This document shows positions 54,226 to 62,094 of a stretch of 64,000 nt of DNA, one piece after another. Under the pieces are notes generated by a model that worked only from the letters and a program-made list of their open reading frames with translations, was not told the origin of the DNA and searched no databases. Origin of the DNA: Alicyclobacillus fastidiosus (GTDB lineage: Bacteria; Bacillota; Bacilli; Alicyclobacillales; Alicyclobacillaceae). Made by a program: the position numbers and the translations under genes. Position 1 is the first letter of the stretch; the number at the start of each line of letters is the position of its first letter. Location: the NCBI RefSeq assembly GCF_026651875.1, contig NZ_CP104067.1:1302001-1366000 (forward strand). The letters run 5' to 3'.

Positions 54226-55488
54226 ATGAACGTCGCTATTGCACGTTCCAGGCAATCGTGGATTGCGGATCAACTCGACCGACTTGCGGAATACGGCCGG
54301 GACGGTGCCGGAGGAATGACGAGACTTGCGTACTCGGTCGAGGACTTGCAGGCTCAGCATTGGTTCACAGAAGTGTGCAGTCTTCTAGAGCTTACTGTGC
54401 GAAGGGACGGGATTGGCAATCTGATTGCTCGTCGCGAGGGGGATGATTGTACCAAACCTGCTGTTGCACTTGGGTCTCACCTCGATACTGTGCTTAACGG
54501 TGGCCGGTTCGATGGTGCACTAGGCGTTGTCGCGGCGTTAGACGTCGTGCGTCGGTTGAACGAAAACAAAGTGAGCACGATTCACCCGTTGGAAGTCATT
54601 GTATTTGCTGCCGAGGAATCTACCCGCTTTGGCGTCTCTACAATTGGAAGTAAGGCAATAGCAGGGATGTTGCGTAAAGACGAGGCGTTTAATTGGACGG
54701 ATAGAACAGGCCAGCCATTTCCTGATGTGTTGCGGTCGTGCAACCTGGATCCCGAGCAGTTGGATAGGGCGGTGCGCGCCCCTGATTCACTCAAGGCCTT
54801 TTTGGAATTGCATATAGAACAAGGGGTATCGCTGGAGTACGCTAACTGTCAAATTGGCGTGGTTCATGCCATCGCTGCACCGACTCGTCTAAAGGTACGC
54901 GTGATTGGTCAGGCAGGGCATTCAGGTACGACAGTTATGCATCTGCGCCACGATGCTCTCACTGCTGCAGCGGAGATTGTTCTGGCGGTCGAACGACTGG
55001 CGCTTGAAGAACGCACATTTCAGTCTGTGGGTACGGTAGGTGTTCAAGATGTTAAACCCGGTTCGCCGAATACTATCCCCGGCTTGGTAGAGATGGTCGT
55101 GGAATTCCGAAGTATTAATGCAGAGGCTAAGCAGGCGCTTGTTGCGGAACTAATCAAAGTGTTTGCCAAGATTTCCGAGATGCGAGGAGTCCACATTGAA
55201 CACCAGATAGCAAGTGATGAATCTCCCGTGTCCTTGAATTCGGATGTGTGTGCTGTGCTCAAAGACGTCTGTTCAGCACAAGGCGTGTCGTACTTGGATA
55301 TGGTGAGTGGGGCCGGCCACGATGCGATGAATATGGCATACGTTTGCCCAACTGGCCTGCTGTTTGTTCCGTGCCGCCACGGCGTCAGTCATCACCCGGA
55401 TGAGTACGCATGTGAAGAGGATATTTTAATAGGCGCCGATGTGTTGTATGAAGCTGTGCTTCGGCTGGCAGGGAGGAAACCACAATGA
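54226..55488 (+). CDS. N-carbamoyl-L-amino-acid hydrolase (M20 family amidohydrolase)
   Basis: Zinc/manganese amidase that removes the carbamoyl group from N-carbamoyl amino acids (family also includes allantoate amidohydrolase and beta-ureidopropionase). 420 residues; metal ligands in ALGSHLDTVLNGGRFDGALG (H85, D96), FAAEESTRFG (E131), LELHIEQGVSLE and CRHGVSHHPDEY; dimer-domain residues GQAGHSGTTVMHLRHDAL. Start ATG 54226 after AGGAG; the frame runs 50 codons upstream without a site. Its stop overlaps the dihydroorotase start (ATGA). In this operon the logical substrate is N-carbamoyl-L-aspartate, giving aspartate, CO2 and ammonia. Confidence 0.88.
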   Translation: MNVAIARSRQSWIADQLDRLAEYGRDGAGGMTRLAYSVEDLQAQHWFTEVCSLLELTVRRDGIGNLIARREGDDCTKPAVALGSHLDTVLNGGRFDGALGVVAALDVVRRLNENKVSTIHPLEVIVFAAEESTRFGVSTIGSKAIAGMLRKDEAFNWTDRTGQPFPDVLRSCNLDPEQLDRAVRAPDSLKAFLELHIEQGVSLEYANCQIGVVHAIAAPTRLKVRVIGQAGHSGTTVMHLRHDALTAAAEIVLAVERLALEERTFQSVGTVGVQDVKPGSPNTIPGLVEMVVEFRSINAEAKQALVAELIKVFAKISEMRGVHIEHQIASDESPVSLNSDVCAVLKDVCSAQGVSYLDMVSGAGHDAMNMAYVCPTGLLFVPCRHGVSHHPDEYACEEDILIGADVLYEAVLRLAGRKPQ

Positions 55489-56774
55489 AGACTGTAATTG
55501 CAAACGGTTGGGTCGTCGAGCCTGAGGCGCAGAGCGTGGTGCAGACTGATGTCTTGATCGAGGATGATCGGATAGTAGCTGTGGGAGACGTGGGGGCAGT
55601 TGCGGATTGTAGGATTGACGCGACCGGCTGTTATGTGACACCTGGCCTGGTGGATATTCATGTACACTTTCGTGATCCGGGCTTCCCGGAAAAGGAAACC
55701 ATTGCAAGTGGGGCGCGAGCAGCAGCGGCTGGCGGTATTACATCTGTGGTGTGCATGCCAAACACGTATCCGACTGTGGATGAGCCCGGGGTGGTAGAGT
55801 ATGTCCTTCGCACAGCTGCGGAGCAAGGAATTGTGCGCGTCCACACCACCGCATCTATTACAAAAGGGTTGAAGGGTAAAGAGATCACAGAGATGCCGGC
55901 ACTGGCAAAAGCGGGCGCGGTGACATTCACAGATGACGGGAAGTCGGTCATGGATCCGGTCATTCTGCTCGAAGCGTTTAAATGGGCAGCTCGCCTCGGA
56001 CTGCCCATTACATCCCACTGTGAAGATCACAATCTGGTCAGGGCAGGCGCAATTAATCGCGGAGAGGTTAGTAAAGCACTTGGCGATGTAGGTATCCCGA
56101 GCTTGGCTGAGGAACTCGTGGTGGCACGGGACATCTTATTTGCAGAGCACACGGGTGCTCGACTCCATCTTCAGCACGTCACCACCGCAGGAGGTGTGCA
56201 GTTAATCCGCGAGGCTAAAGCGCGTGGAGTTCGGGTGACGGGGGAGGCGACGCCACACCATTTTTCGGTCACGGACCAGTTGGTGTTGACTCAGGGCGCA
56301 CTGGCAAAAGTGAACCCACCGCTTCGAACGCAAGCAGACGTAGATGCTGTGGTTGCAGGCCTTCAGGATGGGACCCTTGATGTCATTGCCACAGATCACG
56401 CACCGCATACGTGGGATGAAAAACAGCGCGGTCTCCAACAAGCTCCGTTCGGATTTGTGGGGTTAGAGACGAGTGTCGGCATGACTTTCACGCATTTGGT
56501 GCATACCGGTAAACTTTCCGTTTTTGACGCCATAAAAAAGATGACTGTGGTTCCAGCCCAGATTATGGGGTTGCCCTTGCCGAGATTGCATCCGGGTGCG
56601 GTCGCGGACATTACCGTGATCAACCCGAATTTGGAATGGGAAGTTGACACTGCACGCTTCTACACTCGTGCAAAGCACAGCCCATTAGCCGGCACACGGT
56701 TGCGTGGTAAGGCGGTTCAGACGTTCGTAGGAGGACGATGGATTTATAGCCATGAGCGGGGGATTTTAGAATGA
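55485..56774 (+). CDS. pyrC: Dihydroorotase (class I)
   Basis: Cyclic amidohydrolase interconverting dihydroorotate and N-carbamoyl-L-aspartate. 429 residues with the class I pattern: PGLVDIHVHFRDPGFPEKET (H59, H61), VVCMPNTYPTVDEPG, TFTDDGKSVMD (bridging Asp), ITSHCEDHNLV, RLHLQHVTTAGG and the catalytic Asp in VIATDHAPHTWDEKQRG. Hydantoinases and dihydropyrimidinases lack the MPNT and HCED-type segments seen here. Overlaps the carbamoylase before it and pyrK after it by four bases each, so translation is coupled. No pyrB is nearby, which argues for the hydrolytic direction. Confidence 0.88.
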   Translation: MKTVIANGWVVEPEAQSVVQTDVLIEDDRIVAVGDVGAVADCRIDATGCYVTPGLVDIHVHFRDPGFPEKETIASGARAAAAGGITSVVCMPNTYPTVDEPGVVEYVLRTAAEQGIVRVHTTASITKGLKGKEITEMPALAKAGAVTFTDDGKSVMDPVILLEAFKWAARLGLPITSHCEDHNLVRAGAINRGEVSKALGDVGIPSLAEELVVARDILFAEHTGARLHLQHVTTAGGVQLIREAKARGVRVTGEATPHHFSVTDQLVLTQGALAKVNPPLRTQADVDAVVAGLQDGTLDVIATDHAPHTWDEKQRGLQQAPFGFVGLETSVGMTFTHLVHTGKLSVFDAIKKMTVVPAQIMGLPLPRLHPGAVADITVINPNLEWEVDTARFYTRAKHSPLAGTRLRGKAVQTFVGGRWIYSHERGILE

Positions 56775-57556
56775 AACAGGTGCTGGGGCGGGTCTTGCAA
56801 AATGAATGGGTGAACGAACGTTACAAGCATATGGTCGTGTACGCTCCAGAGGTTGCTGCGGCTTGTATGCCTGGGCAATTTTTTCATATTCGGTGCGATG
56901 ATCAGTTTACGCCGTTGTTACGTCGGCCGATGAGCATTTATCAGTACAACGCAGATTATGGGGAGGTCCACTTCTTATACTCGGTAAAGGGGAATGGAAC
57001 GACGTTGTTGGCGGAAAAGAAAATCGATGACCTTGTTGACCTGTTCGGGCCGCTCGGAAAGGGATTCCAGCTTGATCCCCATTGGCGCTCCATTCTTGTC
57101 GTCGCGCGTGGAGTGGGTCTTGCCACGTTAGCGCCTCTGACACGATTGGCTGCAAAACATGGGATTCAAACGCATGCAATACTGAGTGCTCGCACAGCAG
57201 AGGACGTCTTGTCGCGGGCCTATATGGAGGCAAACGGGGCATACGTGAATGTTGTGACCGACGCAGACGGAAGCAGTGATATGCACCATGTTGAGGCCTT
57301 GCTCCACAACCTTATTAAAGAAACACCTATTGACGCTTTGTTTACGTGCGGTTCTCGCCGCTTAACAAATCTCCTTCGACGAGTGGCACTCGAGCATAAA
57401 CTACCGGGCCAAGTGGCACTGGAAGAGAATATGGGCTGTGCGATTGGTATGTGCTTCTGCTGTGTGAAACCGTTTCTAAAAGACGGTAAGCAGGTGAATT
57501 TACGAGTTTGTGCTGATGGTCCAGTCTTTGACTTGCAAGAGGTGATGGAGGCATGA
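56771..57556 (+). CDS. pyrK: Dihydroorotate dehydrogenase electron transfer subunit (PyrK)
   Basis: Iron-sulfur flavoprotein that passes electrons between NAD(H) and PyrD in class 1B dihydroorotate dehydrogenase. 261 residues: FAD-binding RRPMSIYQY, NAD-site ARGVGLATLAPLTRLA, and a C-terminal [2Fe-2S] site with C-x4-C-x2-C (CAIGMCFCC) and a fourth Cys in LRVCADGPVFDL. All ligands present. Start ATG overlaps the pyrC stop and its stop overlaps pyrD. An NADH-linked complex can run in the reducing direction (orotate to dihydroorotate), as known for orotate-fermenting Clostridium oroticum. Confidence 0.9.
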   Translation: MKQVLGRVLQNEWVNERYKHMVVYAPEVAAACMPGQFFHIRCDDQFTPLLRRPMSIYQYNADYGEVHFLYSVKGNGTTLLAEKKIDDLVDLFGPLGKGFQLDPHWRSILVVARGVGLATLAPLTRLAAKHGIQTHAILSARTAEDVLSRAYMEANGAYVNVVTDADGSSDMHHVEALLHNLIKETPIDALFTCGSRRLTNLLRRVALEHKLPGQVALEENMGCAIGMCFCCVKPFLKDGKQVNLRVCADGPVFDLQEVMEA

Positions 57557-58479
57557 CGAACGTCGACTTGCATGTGAAAATTGGATCTTTGACTATAAAA
57601 AATCCAGTCATGCCTGCTTCAGGAACATTTTCGGAAGATCTGGCGAACGTTTTCGATATAAGCCGGCTAGGAGCAGTGGTTACGAAGAGTGTGGTGCCTG
57701 ATGCACGCCTCGGCAACCCTTCCCCACGTGCAGCGGAGACAGCAGCCGGTATGCTTAACGCGGTAGGCATTCAGAGTAAGGGCGTGGACGCATTCATTGC
57801 GCACACTATCCCCTTCTATCGTAACTTCGATGTACCATTGGTTGTAAGCATCTCGGCCGAGACTGCGGACCGCTTCGCAGAAATGGCAGGTCGGTTGACT
57901 CTCAACGGAGTTTCCGCTCTCGAGGTTAACATTTCCTGCCCAAATCTCGAGGATAATGGTCGGTCGTATGCTATGGATCCGGCTCAGACTGAGCGTGTCG
58001 TCACCGCCGTGCGCAGGACAACACCTTTGCCACTCATTGTAAAATTAACACCAAACACCAACGACATTGTGGATGTGGCATTGGCGGCCGAATCCGCGGG
58101 TGCAGATGCCGTGCTCATTGCGAACACGTTTTTAGCGATGGCCATTGACATTGAGACTCGCCGACCGAAGTTAGGCAACATCATGGGCGGGCTTTCCGGG
58201 CCCGCTATCAAGCCTATTGTCTTACGCATGGTGTATCAGGCGGCTCGGCGGCTTCATGTGCCTGTTATTGGCTGTGGTGGAATCTGCAGCGCCGAAGACG
58301 CGCTTGAGTATTTGATTGCAGGTGCGACAGCTGTGCAAGTAGGCACTTATACGTTCGTTCAGCCGAGCGGTATGCTCGATATTATCGACGGTATCGAGCG
58401 TTATGCTGAGCGACACGGTGTAACTCAAATTGGTGACTTGGTCAACACAGTGGATGTTTCGCAGTGTGTTTCACTTTAA
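57553..58479 (+). CDS. pyrD: Dihydroorotate dehydrogenase, class 1B catalytic subunit
   Basis: 308-residue FMN TIM barrel. Motifs: NPVMPASGTFSEDL, GAVVTKSVVPDARLGNPSPR, the catalytic Cys in LEVNISCPNLEDNGR, LIVKLTPNTNDI, NIMGGLSGPAIKPIVLRMVY, GCGGICSAEDALEYLIAGA and AVQVGTYTF. A cysteine base and the pyrK partner mark it as class 1B (NAD-linked). Part of a four-gene overlapping run 54226-58479. It lies outside any pyr biosynthetic cluster, without pyrB, pyrE or pyrF, so a catabolic role is likely. Confidence 0.9.
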   Translation: MTNVDLHVKIGSLTIKNPVMPASGTFSEDLANVFDISRLGAVVTKSVVPDARLGNPSPRAAETAAGMLNAVGIQSKGVDAFIAHTIPFYRNFDVPLVVSISAETADRFAEMAGRLTLNGVSALEVNISCPNLEDNGRSYAMDPAQTERVVTAVRRTTPLPLIVKLTPNTNDIVDVALAAESAGADAVLIANTFLAMAIDIETRRPKLGNIMGGLSGPAIKPIVLRMVYQAARRLHVPVIGCGGICSAEDALEYLIAGATAVQVGTYTFVQPSGMLDIIDGIERYAERHGVTQIGDLVNTVDVSQCVSL

Positions 58480-58508
58480 CCGGGAAGAAGCCAAAAGGAG
58501 GGATCTGC

Positions 58509-59492
58509 TTGCGAATCATCAATCAACGCGAAGCCAAAGAGCTTTTGGGAATGCCAGAGGCGCTAGACATCGTGGAGCGGGCGTATGAGGCGTATTCTAG
58601 AGGGCGTGCCAAGGTGCCACTGCGGTGCAATATGGAACTGGATCAGCCAGAGAAGTATGCAATGTTCATGCCGGGATTTGTTCCGGATTTGGGCGCTCTA
58701 GGGGTCAAGGTCGTGTCGGTGTTTCCTGAAAACGGGACGCGTGGACTGCCCAATACGTTGGGGGTAATCCTTTTGCTGAACCCGGTAACCGGAATGCCAG
58801 CGGGCTTGATTGATGGCACCTACATCACAGAGTTGCGAACCGGTGCTGGAACCGGCGTTGCCACCCGATACTTGGCCAGGGCCGATGCTTCGGTGCTTGC
58901 GCTCATAGGTACGGGGGGGATGGCGGCAAAACAGTTGGAGGCGGTCTGTGCCGTACGCCCTGTGACGGATGTTCTCGTGTACAATCGGACGCGTACAAAG
59001 GCCGAGTCGTTTATTGACCAAGTGCAGGAAGAATTCGGCCTGCCACTGGTCTACCATCTTGTCGATTCTGCGGAAATGGCGGTTCGTGCCGCCGATATCG
59101 TTGTCGCGTCCACAACTAGTGTCGAGCCTGTGGTGCGGTTTGACTGGCTCAAACCAGGCGCACACGTGAACGCGGTAGGGGCTTTTCATAAAGGGATGCA
59201 GGAGATAGATGAAGATACGGTTGTTAATGCACGGTATCGGGTGGTGGATGGTATCGACGCAGCAGCCGTATCGGGTGACATAGCGAACCCACTTGAACGG
59301 GGACGTATTGGACGTGATGCGTTACTCGAGATTGGGGCGTTGGTGGCGAACAAAGACGCAATCACCAGGAGCAATCGTGACATTACCCTGTATAAATCGG
59401 TGGGGCTGTCGGTCCTTGACATGGCCGTGGCAAACGAAGTCCTCGTAAAGGCGGAATGCCTTGGGGTGGGTGACGTATGCAATTCGCTCTAG
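58509..59492 (+). CDS. Ornithine cyclodeaminase / mu-crystallin family protein
   Basis: 327-residue NAD(P)-binding protein of the OCD family (ornithine cyclodeaminase, alanine dehydrogenase, ketimine reductases). Motifs: AMFMPGFVPDLGALGVKVVS with the conserved Lys, TYITELRTGAGTGVATRYLA, ALIGTGGMAAKQLEAV (Rossmann), AVGAFHKGMQEID and SVGLSVLDMAVAN. Start TTG 58509 after AGGAGGG; the longer frame upstream overlaps pyrD and has no site. It follows pyrD by 30 bases in the same operon. It might use an amino or imino acid made from the carbamoylase product; the substrate cannot be read. Confidence 0.85.
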   Translation: MRIINQREAKELLGMPEALDIVERAYEAYSRGRAKVPLRCNMELDQPEKYAMFMPGFVPDLGALGVKVVSVFPENGTRGLPNTLGVILLLNPVTGMPAGLIDGTYITELRTGAGTGVATRYLARADASVLALIGTGGMAAKQLEAVCAVRPVTDVLVYNRTRTKAESFIDQVQEEFGLPLVYHLVDSAEMAVRAADIVVASTTSVEPVVRFDWLKPGAHVNAVGAFHKGMQEIDEDTVVNARYRVVDGIDAAAVSGDIANPLERGRIGRDALLEIGALVANKDAITRSNRDITLYKSVGLSVLDMAVANEVLVKAECLGVGDVCNSL

Positions 59493-59567
59493 AGAGATCA
59501 TTTAGTCACCACTTATTTGGTAGATAGGTCAGGATAGATAACATATGTAAGACGGGTGGGATGATGG

Positions 59568-60296
59568 GTGTACGGTTGGCGAGCAAGGGTAGGACTGATT
59601 CTACCAGCTGACAATGCGGTGATTGAGCCGGAACTTTACTCTGTGAGAGAACTAGAAGGTGTTAGTTTCCACAGTGTGCGCCTGACTACTACCGAGCGCG
59701 CGGAGATGCCTGAACAAGGGGTTAATCTATCATACGTCTTTCGAGAACTTGGCGTGGATGCCATTGTCTATGCTTGTGCAGAAACGTCGTTTTTGCGGGG
59801 GGTGGATGGAAATCAATCCATCGCTCAGGCGATTATAGACCACACGGGGATACCTACCGTAACGGCGACTTCCGCCATGGTACAAGCGTTGCACTTTCTC
59901 GGACTGCAACGGGTCTCTCTGGTTGCGCCCTACACCGAGGACCGAACTAGAACGATGATTGAGTTTCTACAGCACATGAGCATTGACGTAGATGGTGTGG
60001 AGCAGCGAGACTTCGCGGAAAGGGGTACGGACCCGCGGGAGTGGTACGAATGCAACTTACAACCGCCTACCACAGCGTACCTTATGGCGCGTAGGGCGTA
60101 CCGCGAGAGCGTGGATGGTGTGGTTATTAGCGCGACCAACTTCCGGACATTCGAAGTCATTTCTGCGCTGGAGGCCGACCTTGGCAAGCCGGTGGTTACT
60201 ACCAATCAGGCGATCCTTTGGGCAGTGTTCCAGTTACTTGGGATTCGTTGTCACATCCCAGTGCTAGGCAGACTGCATAACATAGAACGAGGGTGA
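59568..60296 (+). CDS. Maleate isomerase / arylmalonate decarboxylase family protein
   Basis: 242-residue member of the Asp/Glu racemase superfamily. ARVGLILPADNAVIEPELY at the N-terminus and the first catalytic Cys in DAIVYACAETSFLRG fit maleate isomerase. The second Cys position, normally within a CTN-type segment, reads VVISATNFRTFEV, so that cysteine is missing; single-Cys relatives act as decarboxylases or other lyases. GTG 59568 follows GGTGGG. It ends one base before the SDR gene. Reaction unknown; a C4 acid related to aspartate or fumarate would fit the operon. Confidence 0.75.
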   Translation: MYGWRARVGLILPADNAVIEPELYSVRELEGVSFHSVRLTTTERAEMPEQGVNLSYVFRELGVDAIVYACAETSFLRGVDGNQSIAQAIIDHTGIPTVTATSAMVQALHFLGLQRVSLVAPYTEDRTRTMIEFLQHMSIDVDGVEQRDFAERGTDPREWYECNLQPPTTAYLMARRAYRESVDGVVISATNFRTFEVISALEADLGKPVVTTNQAILWAVFQLLGIRCHIPVLGRLHNIERG

Positions 60297-60297
60297 T

Positions 60298-61056
60298 ATG
60301 GCAGTGAGATTAAAGGGGAAAGTTGCAATCATCACAGGCGCCGGCAAAGGATTGGGCCGCGCTATTGCGCTCGGTTTCGCCCGCGAGGGTGCAAGGGTTG
60401 TGGTCAATGACCAGCCCGGCGAGACCCAGGCACAAGAGGTGGTCTCGGCCATTCAAAACGCAGGTGGCGAAGCCATGGTGATTCATGCAGATACTTCACG
60501 CAAGGAGCAAGTGAAGTCGATGGTGGACCGCGTCGTGGCAAAATGGGAACGAATAGACATCCTAGTTAACAACGCCGGTATCATGTATAGCACGCCTTTT
60601 CTAGACATTCCAGAGGAAGAATGGGATCGTCTGATGAGCATCAACCTCAAGGGCTATTTTCTATGTGGACAGTCTGTTGGTAGGGTTATGGCGAAGCAGG
60701 GAGGTGGTAAGATTATTAACATTTCTTCCACCCGTCAGGTACAGGCCTGGCCGGGTAACGCGAGTTACTGTGCATCCAAGGGAGCCATTTACATGTTGAC
60801 GAGGGTGATGGCGGTCGAATTGGCCCCGTACGGCATTCAAGTGAACAGTATCGCTCCAGGCACTATCCCTACAAACCTCAACCCAGTCGGCTGGGACGAC
60901 GAGGAACTCAGAAATGAGCGGATTGCGCGTATTCCTGTCGGTCGCTTGGGCACGCCGGAGGACCTAGTGGGAGCTGCGTTACTTTTCGCTTCGGATGAGA
61001 GTTCCTTTATCAATGGTGCCTCCTTGATGATAGACGGTGGGCAGACCATCTGGTAG
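60298..61056 (+). CDS. Short-chain dehydrogenase/reductase (SDR)
   Basis: Classical SDR, 252 residues: cofactor motif TGAGKGLGRAIALG, an acidic residue after the second strand (VVVNDQPG), NNAGIMYSTPF, the catalytic Ser in NISSTRQ, YCASKGA with Tyr and Lys, and SIAPGTIPT. Glucose/3-oxoacyl reductase-like ending SLMIDGGQTIW. ATG 60298 is one base after the upstream stop, so coupled. Last gene before a terminator. Substrate unknown. Not closely similar to the SDR at 17701. Confidence 0.85.
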   Translation: MAVRLKGKVAIITGAGKGLGRAIALGFAREGARVVVNDQPGETQAQEVVSAIQNAGGEAMVIHADTSRKEQVKSMVDRVVAKWERIDILVNNAGIMYSTPFLDIPEEEWDRLMSINLKGYFLCGQSVGRVMAKQGGGKIINISSTRQVQAWPGNASYCASKGAIYMLTRVMAVELAPYGIQVNSIAPGTIPTNLNPVGWDDEELRNERIARIPVGRLGTPEDLVGAALLFASDESSFINGASLMIDGGQTIW

Positions 61057-61121
61057 AAGTTTGGGTAGAAGTGGGGGGAGATTAGTCACATATCCTGATC
61101 CGCTTTAGCGCCAAAAATCAT

Positions 61122-61149
61122 AGCGCGCCCCTAGAGGAGCGCTTTTTTT
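61122..61149 (+). terminator. Rho-independent terminator
   Basis: AGCGC-GCC / AGG-AGCGCT hairpin (AGCGCGCCCCTAGAGGAGCG) followed by seven T, 66 bases after the SDR stop codon; ends the orotate-type operon. Confidence 0.8.
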
Positions 61150-61202
61150 ATGCGGGAGCATGGTTTGATGAGTCACAAGCGGATTTCAGTTTGAAAATCA
61201 GA

Positions 61203-61391
61203 TTATGATGTAGCTGTAAAACATGAAGGATGGAGTACGCAAACTCTACCGATTTCAAATTCTACGTAAACTAGTCCGTCTTCGCGAAATGCCCGGATTT
61301 GGCCGACCTCCCCAAGGGAAGCTATCTGTTCAATACCATCCTCATAGATATCATCCGCAACCACGACCTGTTGCCCAACGTGGTAATTCAT
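61203..61391 (-). CDS. Small protein with SH3-like barrel pattern
   Basis: 62-residue protein, convergent with the operon. ATG 61391 follows GGAGG by eight bases (the frame opens six codons earlier). The sequence (YHVGQQVVVADDIYEDGIEQ, LGEVGQIRAF, LVYVEFEIGRVCVLHPS) alternates short hydrophobic strands and turns like small beta-barrel proteins that bind a partner or nucleic acid. I do not recognise the family. Confidence 0.5.
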   Translation of the reverse strand: MNYHVGQQVVVADDIYEDGIEQIASLGEVGQIRAFREDGLVYVEFEIGRVCVLHPSCFTATS

Positions 61392-61644
61392 TCGCGACGC
61401 CTCCATCATGTAAGGTGTATTTAAACTTAGGTGTTTAGCAATTTAATACTTATACATTTGCTTATATGACAGTAATAAGAGGGTATTCTAAATTATTCAT
61501 TTACTACATAATTCAACACTTCGAGTTGGTATCAGCCATACAGTGTTGCTTGTTCAGGAGTCGGGGGTTAGTTACAACTCACTTCTCTTGTTTGCGCCCT
61601 TTTTAGAATAGCATAATTATTCAAAATAAAAAACCGAACGATAA
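61392..61644. other. Intergenic region, no gene seen
   Basis: AT-rich, presumably holding the promoter of the small minus-strand gene; nothing else supported. Confidence 0.35.
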
Positions 61645-61940
61645 GATATTCCATGAGTAATCACCAGTGCATCCACAGACAGGCGGATACTGTCGTTTGT
61701 CCAGAGAACGATGGTTCCAACCATGTACGGTTGGATCTAGCCGCTTACACAACGTAGATATGGTGGACTTGGGAACGGACGTCCCGCAGGGTTCTTCCCT
61801 GATCAGCGTAATTTTACGTGTAGATACTCCATTGAGCACCATCTCCATAAGTGCCAGAAGATCCGTTTAAGGTGGCGTGCGCAAGTCCTCTATCCATCAG
61901 CGCATTGACAAAGTTTTGTAGGACCATCGGATAAAGTTGA
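61645..61940 (-). pseudogene. IS256-family transposase fragment
   Basis: On the minus strand 61866-61645 reads as the middle of an IS256 (mutator-type) transposase: LLALMEMVLNGVSTRKITLI, CGTSVPKSTISTLCKRLDP and VHGWNHRSL, then a one- or two-base shift and VDALVITHG, the first catalytic Asp region. Further upstream (to about 61940) only weak similarity remains. Both ends are missing. Confidence 0.7.
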
Positions 61941-61947
61941 GACAACG

Positions 61948-62094
61948 TTAGTTGTCACCTAACAAAGGGTTAATGTGATGTCGGATATACGACACGTTCA
62001 CCTTCAAGGCTTGAGAATTCATACTGTACCTTTTTCCTTTTAACCAATCCTCGAGATGGTTTAGATATCGCGTTTCTTGACTGTACACCATCAT
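61948..62094 (-). pseudogene. Tyrosine integrase N-terminal fragment
   Basis: 48-codon frame with its own GGAGG eight bases before ATG 62094: YLNHLEDWLKGKRYSMNSQA then VNVSYIRHHINPLLGDN and a stop. This is the pattern of the SAM-like core-binding domain at the start of phage/ICE integrases (helices ending in HI.P.LG). The catalytic domain is absent; the frame ends where the IS256-like sequence begins. Confidence 0.5.

Noticed and set aside
55392..56030. 212-codon open frame on the minus strand
   Set aside because: Antisense to the carbamoylase end and dihydroorotase; cysteine/histidine-rich because it mirrors the coding strand.
54226..58479. Hydantoin-utilisation operon as an alternative reading
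   Set aside because: A carbamoylase would fit, but the cyclic amidohydrolase has dihydroorotase motifs and sits with PyrD and PyrK, and no hydantoin racemase with two cysteines is present.
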